A DNA stretch of 64,000 bases from Corynebacterium tuberculostearicum (GCF_013408445.1 NZ_JACBZL010000001.1:1488001-1552000), one strand, 5' to 3'; counted from the stretch's first letter, positions 54,537-63,371 are shown. Program-made: numbers and translations. The notes: generated by a model from the letters alone, not told the origin.

Positions 54537-56386
54537 TACTTGTTGCCATCCTTGTTCTCGTCCTCGTCAACGACCTCAGCGTCGACAACGTTCGGGTCAC
54601 CCTGCGCAGCACCAGCATCGGCAGTGCCCTCAGCACCGGCCTCAGCAGCCTGTGCCTCGTAGATCTGCTTGCCCATCTCCTGGGATTCGGTGGACAGCTT
54701 CTCCACTGCGGACTTGATGGCCTCGAGGTCATCGCCCTTCAGAGCCTCATCAACGGCGTCAGCAGCCTCGGTGACCTTGGTCTTAACGTCCTCGGATACC
54801 TTGTCAGCGTTGTCATCCAAGAACTTGCGGGTCTGGTAGGAGGTGGACTCTGCGTTATTGCGCAGCTCCTGCTCCTCGCGGCGCTTCTTATCCTCTTCGG
54901 CGTGCTGCTCAGCATCCTTGACCATGCGGTCGATTTCTTCCTGGGACAGGCCGGAACCATCCTGAATCTTGATGGTGTTTTCCTTGCCGGTACCCTTGTC
55001 CTTTGCAGTCACGTGGACGATGCCGTTGGCATCGATATCGAAGGTGACCTCAATCTGCGGAACACCGCGCGGTGCCGGAGCAATGCCGCCGAGCTCGAAG
55101 GAGCCGAGCAGCTTATTAGCGGTAGCCATCTCGCGCTCGCCCTGGAAGACCTGGATCTGTACGGAAGGCTGGTTGTCTTCCGCGGTGGTGAAGGTCTCGG
55201 ACTTCTTGGTCGGGATGGTGGTATTGCGCTCGATGAGCTTGGTCATCACGCCACCCTTGGTCTCAATGCCGAGGGACAGCGGGGTGACGTCGAGAAGCAG
55301 CACGTCCTTAACCTCGCCGCGCAGCACGCCTGCCTGCAGGGCAGCGCCGACTGCAACAACCTCGTCCGGGTTAACGCCCTTGTTGGCATCCTTGCCGGTC
55401 AATTCCTTAACCAGGTCGGATACGGCCGGCATACGGGTGGAACCGCCAACGAGAACAACGTGGTCGATATCGCCGACGGAAAGGTCAGCGTCCTTGATGA
55501 CCTGGTTGAACGGAGCCTTGGTACGGTCCAGCAGATCCTGGGTGATCTTCTGGAACTCGGTGCGGGTCAGGGTCTCATCCAAGAACAGCGGGTTCTTGTC
55601 GGAGTCGACGGTGATGTACGGCAGGTTAATGTTGGCCTGCTGGGAGGAGGACAGCTCAATCTTTGCCTTCTCTGCAGCCTCGCGCAGACGCTGTACGGCG
55701 CGCTTATCCTTGGTCAGGTCAACACCCTGGGAGGTCTTGAAGCGGTCTACCAGCCAGTCGACGATGCGCTGATCCCAGTCATCGCCACCCAGCTCGTTAT
55801 CGCCGGCGGTTGCCATAACCTCGACGACACCATCGCCGATTTCCAGCAAGGAGACGTCGAAGGTGCCGCCGCCCAGGTCGAATACCAGGATGGTCTGCTC
55901 CTGCTCGCCCTTTTCCAGGCCGTAAGCCAAAGCAGCTGCGGTTGGCTCGTTAACGATACGCAGCACGTTCAGGCCTGCAATCTGGCCAGCTTCCTTGGTG
56001 GCCTGGCGCTGTGCGTCCTCGAAGTATGCAGGAACGGTAATAACGGCGTCAGTAACATCCTCGCCAAGGTATGCCTCTGCGTCGCGCTTCAGCTTCATCA
56101 GCGTGCGCGCGGAGATCTCCTGGGAGGTGTAGTCCTTATCGTCAATGTTGATCTTCCAGTCGGTGCCGATGTGGCGCTTGACGGAGCGAATGGTGCGGTC
56201 AACATTGGTTACCGCCTGGTTCTTAGCGGACTGGCCGACCAAGATTTCGCCGTTCTTCGCAAAAGCAACGACGGAAGGCGTAGTGCGGGAGCCCTCAGAG
56301 TTTGCGATAACGGTGGACTCGCCACCTTCCAGTACGGAAACGACAGAGTTCGTCGTACCAAGGTCAATACCTACTGCGCGTCCCAT
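54536..56386 (-). CDS. dnaK: Hsp70 chaperone DnaK
   Basis: 616 residues from the ATG at 56386 ([18 protein letters not shown]); the frame is open further upstream, but that lies in the promoter. Nucleotide-binding domain (1-365) with phosphate loops [20 protein letters not shown] and [12 protein letters not shown]; linker [13 protein letters not shown]; substrate domain; helical lid and an acidic tail. First gene of the cluster with two HAIR sites and a sigma-H-like promoter upstream. Confidence 0.98.
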   Translation of the reverse strand: MGRAVGIDLGTTNSVVSVLEGGESTVIANSEGSRTTPSVVAFAKNGEILVGQSAKNQAVTNVDRTIRSVKRHIGTDWKINIDDKDYTSQEISARTLMKLKRDAEAYLGEDVTDAVITVPAYFEDAQRQATKEAGQIAGLNVLRIVNEPTAAALAYGLEKGEQEQTILVFDLGGGTFDVSLLEIGDGVVEVMATAGDNELGGDDWDQRIVDWLVDRFKTSQGVDLTKDKRAVQRLREAAEKAKIELSSSQQANINLPYITVDSDKNPLFLDETLTRTEFQKITQDLLDRTKAPFNQVIKDADLSVGDIDHVVLVGGSTRMPAVSDLVKELTGKDANKGVNPDEVVAVGAALQAGVLRGEVKDVLLLDVTPLSLGIETKGGVMTKLIERNTTIPTKKSETFTTAEDNQPSVQIQVFQGEREMATANKLLGSFELGGIAPAPRGVPQIEVTFDIDANGIVHVTAKDKGTGKENTIKIQDGSGLSQEEIDRMVKDAEQHAEEDKKRREEQELRNNAESTSYQTRKFLDDNADKVSEDVKTKVTEAADAVDEALKGDDLEAIKSAVEKLSTESQEMGKQIYEAQAAEAGAEGTADAGAAQGDPNVVDAEVVDEDENKDGNK

Positions 56387-56422
56387 GATTTCTTCTCCTT
56401 TTATCTTGGGGTAATTAATAAA

Positions 56423-56443
56423 GTTGATTGTCAGTGACTCAAC
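56423..56443. promoter_or_regulatory. HAIR-like site, dnaK-proximal
   Basis: GTTGATT-N7-ACTCAAC, 11 of 14 matches to the HspR consensus, 37 bp before the dnaK ATG, in the leader. Confidence 0.6.
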
Positions 56444-56498
56444 TTCTCGTTGCGTCCGAGCGCTACTGTAACAGAACTTCGACACCCGGTCACACAAC

Positions 56499-56519
56499 CT
56501 TGAGCCCGTGTCACTCAAT
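56499..56519. promoter_or_regulatory. HAIR operator upstream of dnaK
   Basis: CTTGAGC-N7-ACTCAAT, 12 of 14 matches to the consensus. It lies at the predicted transcription start of the sigma-H-like promoter. Confidence 0.8.
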
Positions 56520-56524
56520 CCTTA

Positions 56525-56551
56525 CAACGGACAGCCTACAAAAGTTATTCC
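56525..56551 (-). promoter_or_regulatory. Sigma-H-like promoter of dnaK
   Basis: On the minus strand GGAATA (56546-56551), 16 bp, CGTTG (56525-56529): the same boxes and spacing as before clpB. Confidence 0.7.
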
Positions 56552-56694
56552 CCGCCACTCAACTTTTCTTTTAAAACTTTCCTTTACCCAGCTCAGCGCC
56601 ACTCTTGTCGACGCTCACTCCCCGCCTTCCACACAATCACCCCTTCACCCGACACTGCCCCACACCCAAACGGAGCCCCTTAAATAACCCTAAG

Positions 56695-56729
56695 AGGATC
56701 CAAAAGTCACCTCAGAAAGGATCCAAAAG
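56695..56729 (+). promoter_or_regulatory. Direct-repeat operator upstream of the 58-residue peptide gene
   Basis: Two perfect copies of AGGATCCAAAAG at 56695-56706 and 56718-56729, starting 23 bp apart (about two helical turns), ending 4 bp before a -35 box. This is the layout of a binding site for a dimeric activator. The adjacent LuxR-type regulator is the obvious candidate (inferred). Confidence 0.6.
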
Positions 56730-56733
56730 AGGA

Positions 56734-56762
56734 TTGGCAGCCCGCCCCTGCTACCGCATACT
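56734..56762 (+). promoter_or_regulatory. Promoter of the 58-residue peptide gene
   Basis: TTGGCA (56734-56739), 17-bp spacer, CATACT (56757-56762). Predicted start near 56769; a leader of about 70 bases contains a small hairpin (AGCAG/CTGCT, 56772-56788) before the ribosome site. Confidence 0.55.
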
Positions 56763-56838
56763 AGGAATCACAGCAGTTAAGAGCTGCTACCCCAGAGAGA
56801 GATTGTAGTTTTACTCCGCCGATCCGAAAGGAATGTAT

Positions 56839-57015
56839 ATGTTCGATACCCTCGCAGACCTCAGCTCCGCCATCGACTTCGAGGCACTCATCAAGGGCAT
56901 CAAGGGCCTCATCGAGGCTTCCTCCGAGTCCAACACCGACTCCGAGGGCCTGTCCTCCGTATTCGAGGGCCTGTCCTCCAAGGATGACGCAGAGGCTGCT
57001 GCAGAAGCTAAGTAA
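56839..57015 (+). CDS. 58-residue acidic amphipathic peptide, function unknown
   Basis: MFDTLADLSSAIDFEALIKG begins the peptide. The ATG at 56839 was preferred to one at 56833 because GAAAGGA (56826-56832) then has proper spacing. No signal peptide. Residues 1-30 can form an amphipathic helix (LADLSSAIDFEALIKGIKGLI) and the rest is Ser/Glu/Asp-rich. Size, acidity and lack of a signal resemble the short PorA/PorH-type peptides of the corynebacterial outer membrane, but a secreted amphipathic effector is also possible. It has its own promoter, direct-repeat operator and terminator, and lies just upstream of a two-component system. Confidence 0.75.
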   Translation: MFDTLADLSSAIDFEALIKGIKGLIEASSESNTDSEGLSSVFEGLSSKDDAEAAAEAK

Positions 57016-57091
57016 TTAGCCTTCTGTACTCCTTCATGAAGACCAGCTAAACCCCCTCACCTTCTTCCTCCGCTCGGAACCCACCACAAGG

Positions 57092-57114
57092 AACCGCGCA
57101 CGAAGGTGCGGGGT
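57092..57114 (+). terminator. Terminator after the 58-residue peptide gene
   Basis: AACCGCGCAC and GTGCGGGGTT pair with one mismatch across GAAG; a T-containing run follows. Confidence 0.65.
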
Positions 57115-57197
57115 TTCGCTGTTTTCAATCACTGTTTCACGTTCGCTGTACCTACACTAGGGAGATAAAACCCATTGAGCCTTAGCATCCAGGAAGC

Positions 57198-58388
57198 GTG
57201 GACAGCACCGTGTCGAAACCTTCACAGCCGCCCCTTCACCAACGCATCCGCGCGGCCATGACCCTGCAGCGAACAGCCGCTTTAACTGCGGTGATTTGTG
57301 TAGCACTGACACTACTTGGCGCATTCCTTACCTCCACTGAATATCAATTGTCCGCCGCAGTCTTGGGACTGGCCCTTACAGCCATTGCGACGTCTGCTTA
57401 CCGCTGGCCGTTGAGCATGAGCGCCGCGTTCGTCATCACTTGGGCGATCGCCACGCTTCTCGCCAGAACCCCTCTTGTTAGCTCAATATTTCTCGCTCCT
57501 GTGTTTCTTGCAGTAGTGGCGTATCACGGAAAGCACATACGCACGATCGCAATAGGTTTGGTTCTGTGGCTTTGTGGACTAGTCGATCCTGTGGAGCTCA
57601 CATTAAGCTTGCATCCTGCACCAGCCCTTACGTGGGGAATGCTTATTGGAGTCGGCGGCGTTATTGGAGCAATATTCGCGCATTCAGCTGATCGCTACAG
57701 ATCCGCAATGATGGAGTGGAACGATGACGTGAAGCGTCGTCAATCTGATCTCGCTGAAACCTTGCACAACTCGGTAGTTTCTAATCTGACCGTAAATACG
57801 ATGCAGTTGGAGGCTCTCAGCCTTGAATACTCCAAACAGCCGGAGCTAGTCCGAAAGCTCGATGCACTCAGTGATTCCATGCGCTCATCAATGTCCGAGG
57901 TTCGCGCACTAACAAAGGTCCTGCGCAACAACATTGATGGGGTAAACGATGGCATGAGTTTTGGCACCACGACAAAACCCACGAGTTTTGCTCAACTCAT
58001 CTCAGAGGAAGAAGAGCGCCTTCAGCGCCTCAACCGGGCGCCCGTAGTAGAAGTACGCGGTGAGGAGTTTGCGCCGGAATTCCCACAGGAGATCCTCGAC
58101 CCCATCGCGGCTATCACTACGGAAGCATGCCTTAACGCCGTGAAGTATTCACCTCCGGGCGCAGAAATTACGATTTCTGTCCGCCCGCATGTGGGTTGGA
58201 CTGTCGTAACCATTACAAATCCCATTGCAAAACCCACGAGCAAGACCACCGATATGTCCTCCGGTATTGGAATGTCCTCGATGACTCGGATCGCTGCTAC
58301 GATCGACGCACGCTTAGAGACAAACTTGGAATCGGAAAGATGGGAGTTGACTCTTTCTCTGCCCCCCAGTCTCCATAAGCGGCGTTAG
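57198..58388 (+). CDS. Sensor histidine kinase (HisKA_3/NarL-type partner)
   Basis: 396 residues from a GTG with AGGAAG before it. Six membrane helices at about 26-165 with very short loops, so the sensor is within or at the membrane. A HisKA_3 helix has the phospho-acceptor His190 in LAETLHNSVVSNLTVNTMQLE, and a HATPase domain has the N box TEACLNAVKYSPP and a G box SSGIGMSSM. The architecture resembles DesK-like kinases that read membrane state or small ligands. Partner regulator: the LuxR-type protein at 58619. Confidence 0.88.
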   Translation: MDSTVSKPSQPPLHQRIRAAMTLQRTAALTAVICVALTLLGAFLTSTEYQLSAAVLGLALTAIATSAYRWPLSMSAAFVITWAIATLLARTPLVSSIFLAPVFLAVVAYHGKHIRTIAIGLVLWLCGLVDPVELTLSLHPAPALTWGMLIGVGGVIGAIFAHSADRYRSAMMEWNDDVKRRQSDLAETLHNSVVSNLTVNTMQLEALSLEYSKQPELVRKLDALSDSMRSSMSEVRALTKVLRNNIDGVNDGMSFGTTTKPTSFAQLISEEEERLQRLNRAPVVEVRGEEFAPEFPQEILDPIAAITTEACLNAVKYSPPGAEITISVRPHVGWTVVTITNPIAKPTSKTTDMSSGIGMSSMTRIAATIDARLETNLESERWELTLSLPPSLHKRR

Positions 58389-58478
58389 TTCCACCACGTT
58401 GTATAGCAAGCGTTTAATTCTTGCACTAAGCTGTCGCTTGTTTCTGGCAAATACAAATCTTTAAAAAGGAGCGCCCTC

Positions 58479-58634
58479 ATGCAGGCCGCACTCGCTAGCT
58501 TTCTCGCCCCACTGATGTTGTCTTCTTCCATCTTCGGCGCTGGCCTTACACCCGGCGAGCTGCCGCAAACTACGAAATACGAATCTCCTGTTGATATCGC
58601 TTTCGGCTGCCCTGCACCATGGTGCGGGAGGTAA
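58479..58634 (+). CDS. 51-residue secreted-type peptide ending in CPAPWCGR
   Basis: The start has a strong ribosome site (AAAAAGGAG) six bases upstream. The peptide begins MQAALASFLAPLMLSSSIFG, a hydrophobic leader with no positive n-region. A polar middle (TPGELPQTTKYESPVDIA) and the end GCPAPWCGR follow, with two cysteines five residues apart that could form a ring. The stop TAA at 58632-58634 lies inside the start of the response-regulator gene, so the two are translationally coupled. Position between kinase and regulator, strong ribosome site and Cys-bracketed C-terminus suggest an exported signal or a small regulatory membrane peptide; this is inference. Confidence 0.65.
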   Translation: MQAALASFLAPLMLSSSIFGAGLTPGELPQTTKYESPVDIAFGCPAPWCGR

Positions 58635-59305
58635 AAACATCCCTCTTGGTCGTCGATGACGACCCACTTGTCCTTGAGGCCTTGGGGCGCTATTTTGCCT
58701 CGGCTGAGGACATGGAGGTGCGCGCCACCGCAGAAAATGGCAAGGTCGCTCTCGCGCTTTTGCAAGAGCAGGACTTTGACGTCATTGTCGCGGACATCCA
58801 TATGCCCGAGATGGATGGCACTACCCTCTTGCGTGAGGTCAACAAGCTGGAAGACCCACCAGTCTTCGTCGCCATGACCGCAATGGACAATGATGAGACC
58901 CTCAAAGAGGTCATGGCCAATAAGGCTGCGGCTTATATTCTGAAAAGCTCCAAGCCGGTCTACATTTTGGATACTGTGCGTGAGGCTGTACGCGGCGGCA
59001 CGGTTGTCACCCCACAGTCGCTTACCCGCTTGTTTGAGCAGCTTCCTGATTGGAACGCTGAGGGAACCAGCGCCGATGCGGCAGCAGCGACCGCGAAGAT
59101 TAAGGACACCCACCACATCTCGCCTGCTTTAGAGCAGGTCTTGGACCTGGTCTGCCAAGGCAAGTCCAATGAAGAGATTGCCAAGAGCACACACTATGCA
59201 CCGGGCACAGTGAAGAAATATGTGTCCACCCTGCTCAGTGAATTCCACGCTAAGTCCCGCCTCGAGCTGGCGGTGAAGGCACTCAAGGCCGGCTACGGTT
59301 CTTAA
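58619..59305 (+). CDS. LuxR/NarL-family response regulator
   Basis: 228 residues. Receiver domain (6-125) with acidic pocket VVDDDP, phospho-acceptor Asp59 in VADIHMPEMDG, the switch residue region VAMTAMDNDE, and Lys109 in YILKSSKP. After a linker comes a GerE/LuxR HTH (about 165-225) with LVCQGKSNEEIAKSTHYAPGTVKKYVSTLL. The ATG at 58619 overlaps the peptide gene by 16 bp and has no ribosome site of its own, consistent with coupling. It would be phosphorylated by the kinase at 57198 and may act at the AGGATCCAAAAG repeats. Confidence 0.9.
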   Translation: MVREVKTSLLVVDDDPLVLEALGRYFASAEDMEVRATAENGKVALALLQEQDFDVIVADIHMPEMDGTTLLREVNKLEDPPVFVAMTAMDNDETLKEVMANKAAAYILKSSKPVYILDTVREAVRGGTVVTPQSLTRLFEQLPDWNAEGTSADAAAATAKIKDTHHISPALEQVLDLVCQGKSNEEIAKSTHYAPGTVKKYVSTLLSEFHAKSRLELAVKALKAGYGS

Positions 59306-59322
59306 AATCCGATTGTTGGACA

Positions 59323-59347
59323 ATCCGGGGGTGGACTACCCCCGGAT
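59323..59347 (+). terminator. First of two hairpins after the response regulator
   Basis: A perfect 9-bp stem, ATCCGGGGG with CCCCCGGAT, 18 bp after the stop. No T-run directly follows. Confidence 0.65.
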
Positions 59348-59364
59348 GCGTCAATACCCCCTCT

Positions 59365-59398
59365 AAACCCCACATGCTGGGGTTTATTTTTTGTTTTT
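59365..59398 (+). terminator. Intrinsic terminator of the two-component unit
   Basis: AAACCCCA (59365-59372) pairs with TGGGGTTT (59378-59385), loop CATGC, followed by TATTTTTTGTTTTT. Confidence 0.88.
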
Positions 59399-59439
59399 CT
59401 ACCCCCGTATACCGTTTTACAAAGGAGACTAGCATCACG

Positions 59440-59473
59440 TTTGGTGCTTCCCTATAATTACGACAACACCAAA
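59440..59473 (+). promoter_or_regulatory. Possible putA promoter with inverted-repeat operator
   Basis: A perfect TATAAT (59453-59458) lies between TTTGGTG (59440-59446) and CACCAAA (59467-59473), an inverted repeat spanning -10 and the start. No good -35 box is seen, so an activator may be needed. Confidence 0.5.
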
Positions 59474-59888
59474 GTTCACAGTATTTCCTAGGCAACAATC
59501 GCAGCCTGAACCTGCAAGGTTGCCGCACGTCAGGGCGCTAAGCCGCTCGCGTTTCTTCCTCTGCCCACCCATAGCCACGTCATAGAAAGCAGGTGAGTGT
59601 TGAACACCAACTTGGCGCGCGTTCGTCGCAGCAGCGATAGGCCTCCCGTCCGCATTCGGCCCGCATAATGGCCCGCTGAACATCGCACTTCATCTTGAAT
59701 CCCTGCGACCCTCACATTGCGTCGCGCGCACCCGCGTGTTCGCTCCTCACCCGACTGCAGCCCTGCAGCACCACATAGCTCACCGCTTACGTCCCAGCCG
59801 CCCGTATCGCCCGGCAGCCCACTGTCCGGCACGAATACTGCTAGCGGTTAAGGGGATGTGACCCGTTTGAAATAGAGGTAGAACCCAT
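59474..59888 (+). other. Long untranslated leader upstream of putA
   Basis: About 415 bases with no credible ORF: start codons run into early stops and there is no coding-like composition on either strand. If the TATAAT at 59453 is used, this is the 5' leader of putA. Several short inverted repeats are present, for example CTGCAGCCCTGCAG near 59750. No known riboswitch was recognised. Confidence 0.5.
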
Positions 59889-62800
59889 ATGACTTCTCCT
59901 GCAAATACCCGCTTGCCCATCTCTGATGATGTGGAAGCAGTCCTGCCCGCAGCTATCAACCGCGCCCACGACTGGTTGAAGTCCACTGCGGACGAAGAAG
60001 ATAAGGCCACTGAACAGCTCGCGGACCTGCTGCGCGATGAGGACGGCGTGAAATTCACCATGGACTTCGTCGACCGCGTCATGCGCCCAGAAGATGACAA
60101 GGTTGCCGCGCATGCGCTGAAGGATATTTCCTCCCACTATGACCCGTCGTTCCTCGGCAGCATCAATGGTGCGCTCGTTGGCGCCGGTGGTTTCTTCGGC
60201 CCCATCCTGCCGAACCTGGTCATGCCGGTTGCCCGCCTGTACATGCGCAAGATGGTTGGCCACCTGGTTCTGGACGCCGAGTCTGATGCTCTCAACAAGA
60301 TCCTGGACAAGGCCGCCGAATCCGGCGAACAGCTCAACCTCAACCTGCTGGGTGAGGCCGTGCTCGGTGAGGAAGAGGCGAAGTCCCGCGCGGAGCGCAC
60401 CCTCAAGCTCATCCGGAACCCACGCGTAACCTACGTTTCGGTCAAGGCTTCCTCCATGGTGGCCCAGCTTAACCACTGGGATATCGATGGCTCGGTAGAG
60501 CGCCTCAAGGAGCGCCTGCGCCCGCTGTACCAGGCTGCGGCCGACCGCACCGACAAGGTCTTTATCAACATGGACATGGAGGAATACCACGACCTCCACC
60601 TGACCATCCGCCTGTTCAAGGAGCTGCTCAGCGAGCCGGAATTCCTCACTCTGGATGCCGGCATCGTGCTGCAGGCTTACCTGCCCGATACCTTTGATGC
60701 GCTCAAGGATATCGCTGACTTTGCTAAGGAGCGCGTGGCTAAGGGCGGCGGCAAGGTCAAGGTGCGCATCGTGAAGGGCGCGAACCTGTCCATGGAAAAC
60801 GTGCAGAGCGAGGTCCACGATTGGCCGCTGGCTACCTACACCAACAAGCTCGACGTAGACGCTAACTACTACCGCCTGCTGGATTTCATCCTGCGCGAGG
60901 AGTACGCCGGCAGCATCCGCATCGGTGTAGCAACCCACAACCTCTACACCGCCGCAATGGCCTACGAGCTGGGCAAGAAGCGCGGCGTGCTGCACATGAT
61001 GGATTCGGAGATGCTGCAGGGCATGTCCCCAGCACAGCAGGCAGCGGTGCGCAAGGTCTTTGACGGCCGCCAGATCCTCTATACCCCGGTTGTCCACGCA
61101 GAAGACTTCGACGTCGCCGTGTCCTACCTGGTACGCCGCTTGGAGGAGAACTCCGCGCCGCAGAACTTCCTCTACGCCCTCTTTGCCCCAGGCGAGGAGC
61201 CGCTGGCGGACCAGGAAGAGACGTTCCGTCGGGCCGTCGCCAAGCGCTGGGACACCTTCGCTGGCGCCCGTCGCACCCAGAACCGCCTCGAGGAGGACGG
61301 CCGCCAGGCACCGCGCACCGGCCGCTTTACCAACGAGGCCGATACTGACCCGGCTCTCGCCCCGAACCGCCAGTGGGCGCAGGAAGCGCTCAAGCGCAAT
61401 CCGGGCGAGCACGGCATCGCGGAGGTTACCGACCCTGCCGCGGTCGAAGGTCACATCGCTCGCGCCAAGGAGCTGGGCACCGAGTGGGGCAAGCGCCCTG
61501 CCGCCGAGCGCGCCGCCGCACTAGAGGCCGTGGCAGATCAGATTGCGTCCCAGCGCGGCAAGTTCATCTCCGTGGCTGCGTATGAGGCCAATAAGACTGT
61601 TACCCAGACCGACCCTGAGGTCTCTGAGGCGATTGACTTCTGCACCTACTACGGCCAGTCCGCGCGCCTGCTGGAGGAGTCCTACTCCGAGTTCACCCCG
61701 CACACCGTCACCGTGGTAACCCCACCGTGGAACTTCCCCATTGCCATCCCGACTGGCGGCATTGCGGCATCCTTGGCGGCGGGCTCGGCGGTCATCGTCA
61801 AGCCTGCACCGCAGGTGGTTCACTGCGGCAAGCTCGTGGTGGAGGCCTTCCGCACCGCCCTCGAGGCACAGGGCCTAGATCCGGACCTGGTGCAGCTGGT
61901 GCTGACTGATGAAGCCGCGGCCGGCAAGGCCCTGCTCTCTCACGATGACGTGGACAATGTCATCCTCACCGGCGCCTCCGATACCGGCGCGCTCTTCCGT
62001 TCTTGGAAGCCGAAGATGAACATTATGGCGGAGACTTCCGGCAAGAACGCGCTCATCATCACCCCAGCCGCGGACCCGGATCTGGCCATCGATGACCTCT
62101 ACAACTCCGCCTTTGGCCACTCCGGCCAGAAGTGTTCGGCGGCCTCCCTGGTTATCTTCGTCGGCGCGGCCGGCAAGTCCGAGCGCCTGCGCACCCAGCT
62201 GCTGGACGCGGTCAAGACCCTTAAGCCGGGCCCGGGCTTCGATATCACCACCACCATGAACGGCCTAGCGGAAGAGCCGAGCGAGAAGCTCCTGCGCGGT
62301 TTGACCCAGCTCGAGCCGGGCGAGAAGTGGCTGCTCAAGCCGGAAAAGCTCAACCAGGAAGGCACCCTGTGGTCCCCGGGCATCCGCGATAATGTGCAGC
62401 CGGGCTCTTGGTACCACAAGAACGAGTGCTTCGGCCCCGTCCTGGGCATCATGTACGCCGATACCTTGGAAGAGGCTATTGCCTGGCAAAATGACACCGG
62501 CTATGGCCTGACCGGCGGCATTCACTCGCTTGACGACGCCGAAATTGAGTACTGGATCGACAACGTTGAGGTGGGCAATGCCTACGTCAACCGCGGCATT
62601 ACCGGCGCGATTGTCCAGCGCCAGTCCTTCGGCGGTTGGAAGAAGTCCGTCATGGGACCGGGCGCCAAGGCTGGCGGCCCGAACTACGTGGCACAGATGG
62701 GTGAGTGGGCCGATGGCGAGCTCAAGCCGCGCAACGTGGATATCGCCCCAGCAAGCCTCGCCGCGCTGCACCGCCTGCGCGATAACCTCTCTGGCAAGCT

Positions 62801-63332
62801 CACCGAGGAGGACATCACCTGGCTGTGGCGCGCCGCGGAGCTGGACCAGGTGGCGTGGCAGGAAGAGTTTGGCCGCAACCACGACCGCACCGGCCTGGTC
62901 TCTGAGGCCAATATCTTCCGCTACCGCCCGCTTTTGACCAAGCTGCGCGTGCGCGTGGGCGAAGGCTACGAGCTGCGCGAGGTTGCTCGCCAGGTGCTGG
63001 CCGCCGCAATTACCGGCACCGCCACGGAAATCTCCGCCACCCCGGAGGTTGCCACCCAGCTGCAGGACCTCGGCTTCGACGTCAAGGCCATCACCGACGA
63101 GGCTTTTGCTACCGACGTGGCCAATGACGCCTCCTCCCGCGTGCGCGCCCTAGGCACCGTGCCGGATTCCATCTACGAGGCCGCGGTGCGCTCCAACTCC
63201 GTGGTGCTGGACCAGCCCGTGCTTGCCGACGGCCGCCGTGAGCTCATGCCTTACCTGCTTGAGCAGGCAGTTTCGGTTACCATGCACCGCTTCGGCATTA
63301 TCCGCAACGTAGGTAACCTGCGTGACGAGTAA
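59889..63332 (+). CDS. putA: Bifunctional proline dehydrogenase / glutamate-semialdehyde dehydrogenase
   Basis: 1147 residues. Oxidises proline to glutamate in two steps, passing electrons to quinone via FAD and then to NAD. Proline dehydrogenase barrel (about 30-440) has VTYVSVKASSM, FINMDMEEYHDL and VKGANLSMENVQ. Aldehyde dehydrogenase (about 500-1010) has TPPWNFPIAIPTGGIAASLA, the general base Glu in IMAETSGKNALII, nucleophile Cys in SGQKCSAASLVIF, and NECFGPVLGIMY. No DNA-binding ribbon-helix-helix domain is seen, so it is not a PutA repressor of the enteric kind. GAGGTAG precedes the ATG. Confidence 0.96.
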   Translation: MTSPANTRLPISDDVEAVLPAAINRAHDWLKSTADEEDKATEQLADLLRDEDGVKFTMDFVDRVMRPEDDKVAAHALKDISSHYDPSFLGSINGALVGAGGFFGPILPNLVMPVARLYMRKMVGHLVLDAESDALNKILDKAAESGEQLNLNLLGEAVLGEEEAKSRAERTLKLIRNPRVTYVSVKASSMVAQLNHWDIDGSVERLKERLRPLYQAAADRTDKVFINMDMEEYHDLHLTIRLFKELLSEPEFLTLDAGIVLQAYLPDTFDALKDIADFAKERVAKGGGKVKVRIVKGANLSMENVQSEVHDWPLATYTNKLDVDANYYRLLDFILREEYAGSIRIGVATHNLYTAAMAYELGKKRGVLHMMDSEMLQGMSPAQQAAVRKVFDGRQILYTPVVHAEDFDVAVSYLVRRLEENSAPQNFLYALFAPGEEPLADQEETFRRAVAKRWDTFAGARRTQNRLEEDGRQAPRTGRFTNEADTDPALAPNRQWAQEALKRNPGEHGIAEVTDPAAVEGHIARAKELGTEWGKRPAAERAAALEAVADQIASQRGKFISVAAYEANKTVTQTDPEVSEAIDFCTYYGQSARLLEESYSEFTPHTVTVVTPPWNFPIAIPTGGIAASLAAGSAVIVKPAPQVVHCGKLVVEAFRTALEAQGLDPDLVQLVLTDEAAAGKALLSHDDVDNVILTGASDTGALFRSWKPKMNIMAETSGKNALIITPAADPDLAIDDLYNSAFGHSGQKCSAASLVIFVGAAGKSERLRTQLLDAVKTLKPGPGFDITTTMNGLAEEPSEKLLRGLTQLEPGEKWLLKPEKLNQEGTLWSPGIRDNVQPGSWYHKNECFGPVLGIMYADTLEEAIAWQNDTGYGLTGGIHSLDDAEIEYWIDNVEVGNAYVNRGITGAIVQRQSFGGWKKSVMGPGAKAGGPNYVAQMGEWADGELKPRNVDIAPASLAALHRLRDNLSGKLTEEDITWLWRAAELDQVAWQEEFGRNHDRTGLVSEANIFRYRPLLTKLRVRVGEGYELREVARQVLAAAITGTATEISATPEVATQLQDLGFDVKAITDEAFATDVANDASSRVRALGTVPDSIYEAAVRSNSVVLDQPVLADGRRELMPYLLEQAVSVTMHRFGIIRNVGNLRDE

Positions 63333-63371
63333 TTCTCGGCCGCGTCAGCGGACGCGTTAAAGGTACTGAAG

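Noticed and set aside
54902..56437. 511-codon plus-strand frame antisense to dnaK
   Set aside because: Typical antisense shadow of a high-GC conserved gene; no start context and no domain seen.
59474..59888. Known structured RNA (tmRNA, RNase P RNA, 6C or T-box) before putA
   Set aside because: None of the signature motifs of these RNAs could be recognised by eye.
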